Under the pieces are notes generated by a model. It made no database searches, was not told the DNA's origin, and was given only the letters and a program-made list of their open reading frames with translations. A DNA stretch of 64,000 bases. It comes from CAXQUZ01 sp942491145 (GTDB lineage Bacteria; Myxococcota_A; UBA796; UBA2385). The position numbers were made by a program, and so were the translations under genes. The stretch covers positions 1 to 64,000 of the forward strand of contig CALOBC010000032.1 in assembly GCA_942491145.1 (NCBI GenBank), in the 5' to 3' direction. Position 1 is the first letter of the stretch. Each line of letters starts with the position of its first letter. Positions 63,980 through 64,000 of the stretch are shown here, one piece after another.

Positions 63980-64000
63980 GGCGGCAGGACCGGTTGCTGT
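63976..64000 (+). CDS. Start of a downstream gene, cut by the window
   Basis: An ATG at 63976 overlaps the stop of the vWA-like gene (ATGA) and stays open to the edge (MRRQDRLL). The coupling pattern is common in this genome, but too little is present to identify it. Confidence 0.4.

Overview
The window has two parts of different origin. Bases 1 to about 2290 are AT-rich and gammaproteobacterial in style: a cut-off PilJ-like membrane sensor, a small charged protein, and a translationally coupled pair made of a class III extradiol dioxygenase and a DUF4405-like membrane protein. From about 2290 to the end the DNA is strongly GC-rich and reads as one genome. The switch is abrupt and falls inside one open frame, which joins a truncated PEP-synthase-like protein to the dioxygenase. 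An assembly chimera is the simplest explanation, so the first 2.3 kb should not be assigned to the same organism without checking.

The GC-rich part looks like an uncultured Myxococcota (former Deltaproteobacteria). Evidence: a secreted protein ending in a MYXO-CTERM-like tail, many lipoproteins with Asp-Thr-Gly-rich ends, a pilB-pilC-pilS-pilR-pilA cluster with a sigma-54 promoter, a TonB/ExbB/ExbD/ExbD set with a Gly/Val-rich TonB, and a site that matches the Myxococcus-type LexA box at 16 of 17 positions. There are no rRNA or tRNA genes, no insertion sequences and no CRISPR arrays that I can see.

Layout. 2.3-10.3 kb: truncated PEP-synthase-like gene, P5C dehydrogenase, then an XPB-type helicase with a helicase-associated partner behind a promoter and structured leader. 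10.3-16.1 kb: xseB, a tonB-exbB-exbD-exbD block, ispA, tlyA, a small protein and a metallophosphoesterase. 16.1-22.9 kb: tamA-tamB on the minus strand. 23.4-25.8 kb: rpmG and rpsD (convergent), then a pseudopilin-like gene with its own promoter and terminator. 25.9-26.6 kb: gene-free, rich in palindromes. 26.6-28.3 kb: an unknown protein with a beta-clamp-like motif, overlapped by a BtpA-family gene, behind the LexA-like site. 28.7-35.4 kb: NhaD-type antiporter, a small membrane protein, and a minus-strand operon of one TPR membrane protein plus three lipoproteins. 35.5-38.2 kb: a FadR-like tetR-etfB-etfA operon with a promoter and two operators. 38.2-43.7 kb: four minus-strand genes, namely two GT-C-like membrane proteins, an unknown anchored protein, and an in-frame folK-transaldolase fusion. 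43.8-50.7 kb: pilA, pilR, pilS, pilC, pilB (no pilT). 50.9-64 kb: MmgE/PrpD-like protein, a subtilase lacking its catalytic serine, a membrane protein, the MYXO-CTERM protein, an LPG-synthase-like membrane protein, a hybrid histidine kinase with a separate small partner, trmB-moaE-moaD, and two lipoproteins, one with a vWA-like domain.

Most genes serve envelope biogenesis, pili, energy metabolism and housekeeping. I did not find a complete new defence or mobile system. The best leads for something undescribed are the putatively SOS-controlled gene with a clamp-binding motif, the folK-transaldolase fusion, the pseudo-subtilase, the XPB-partner pair and the GT-C genes next to pilA.
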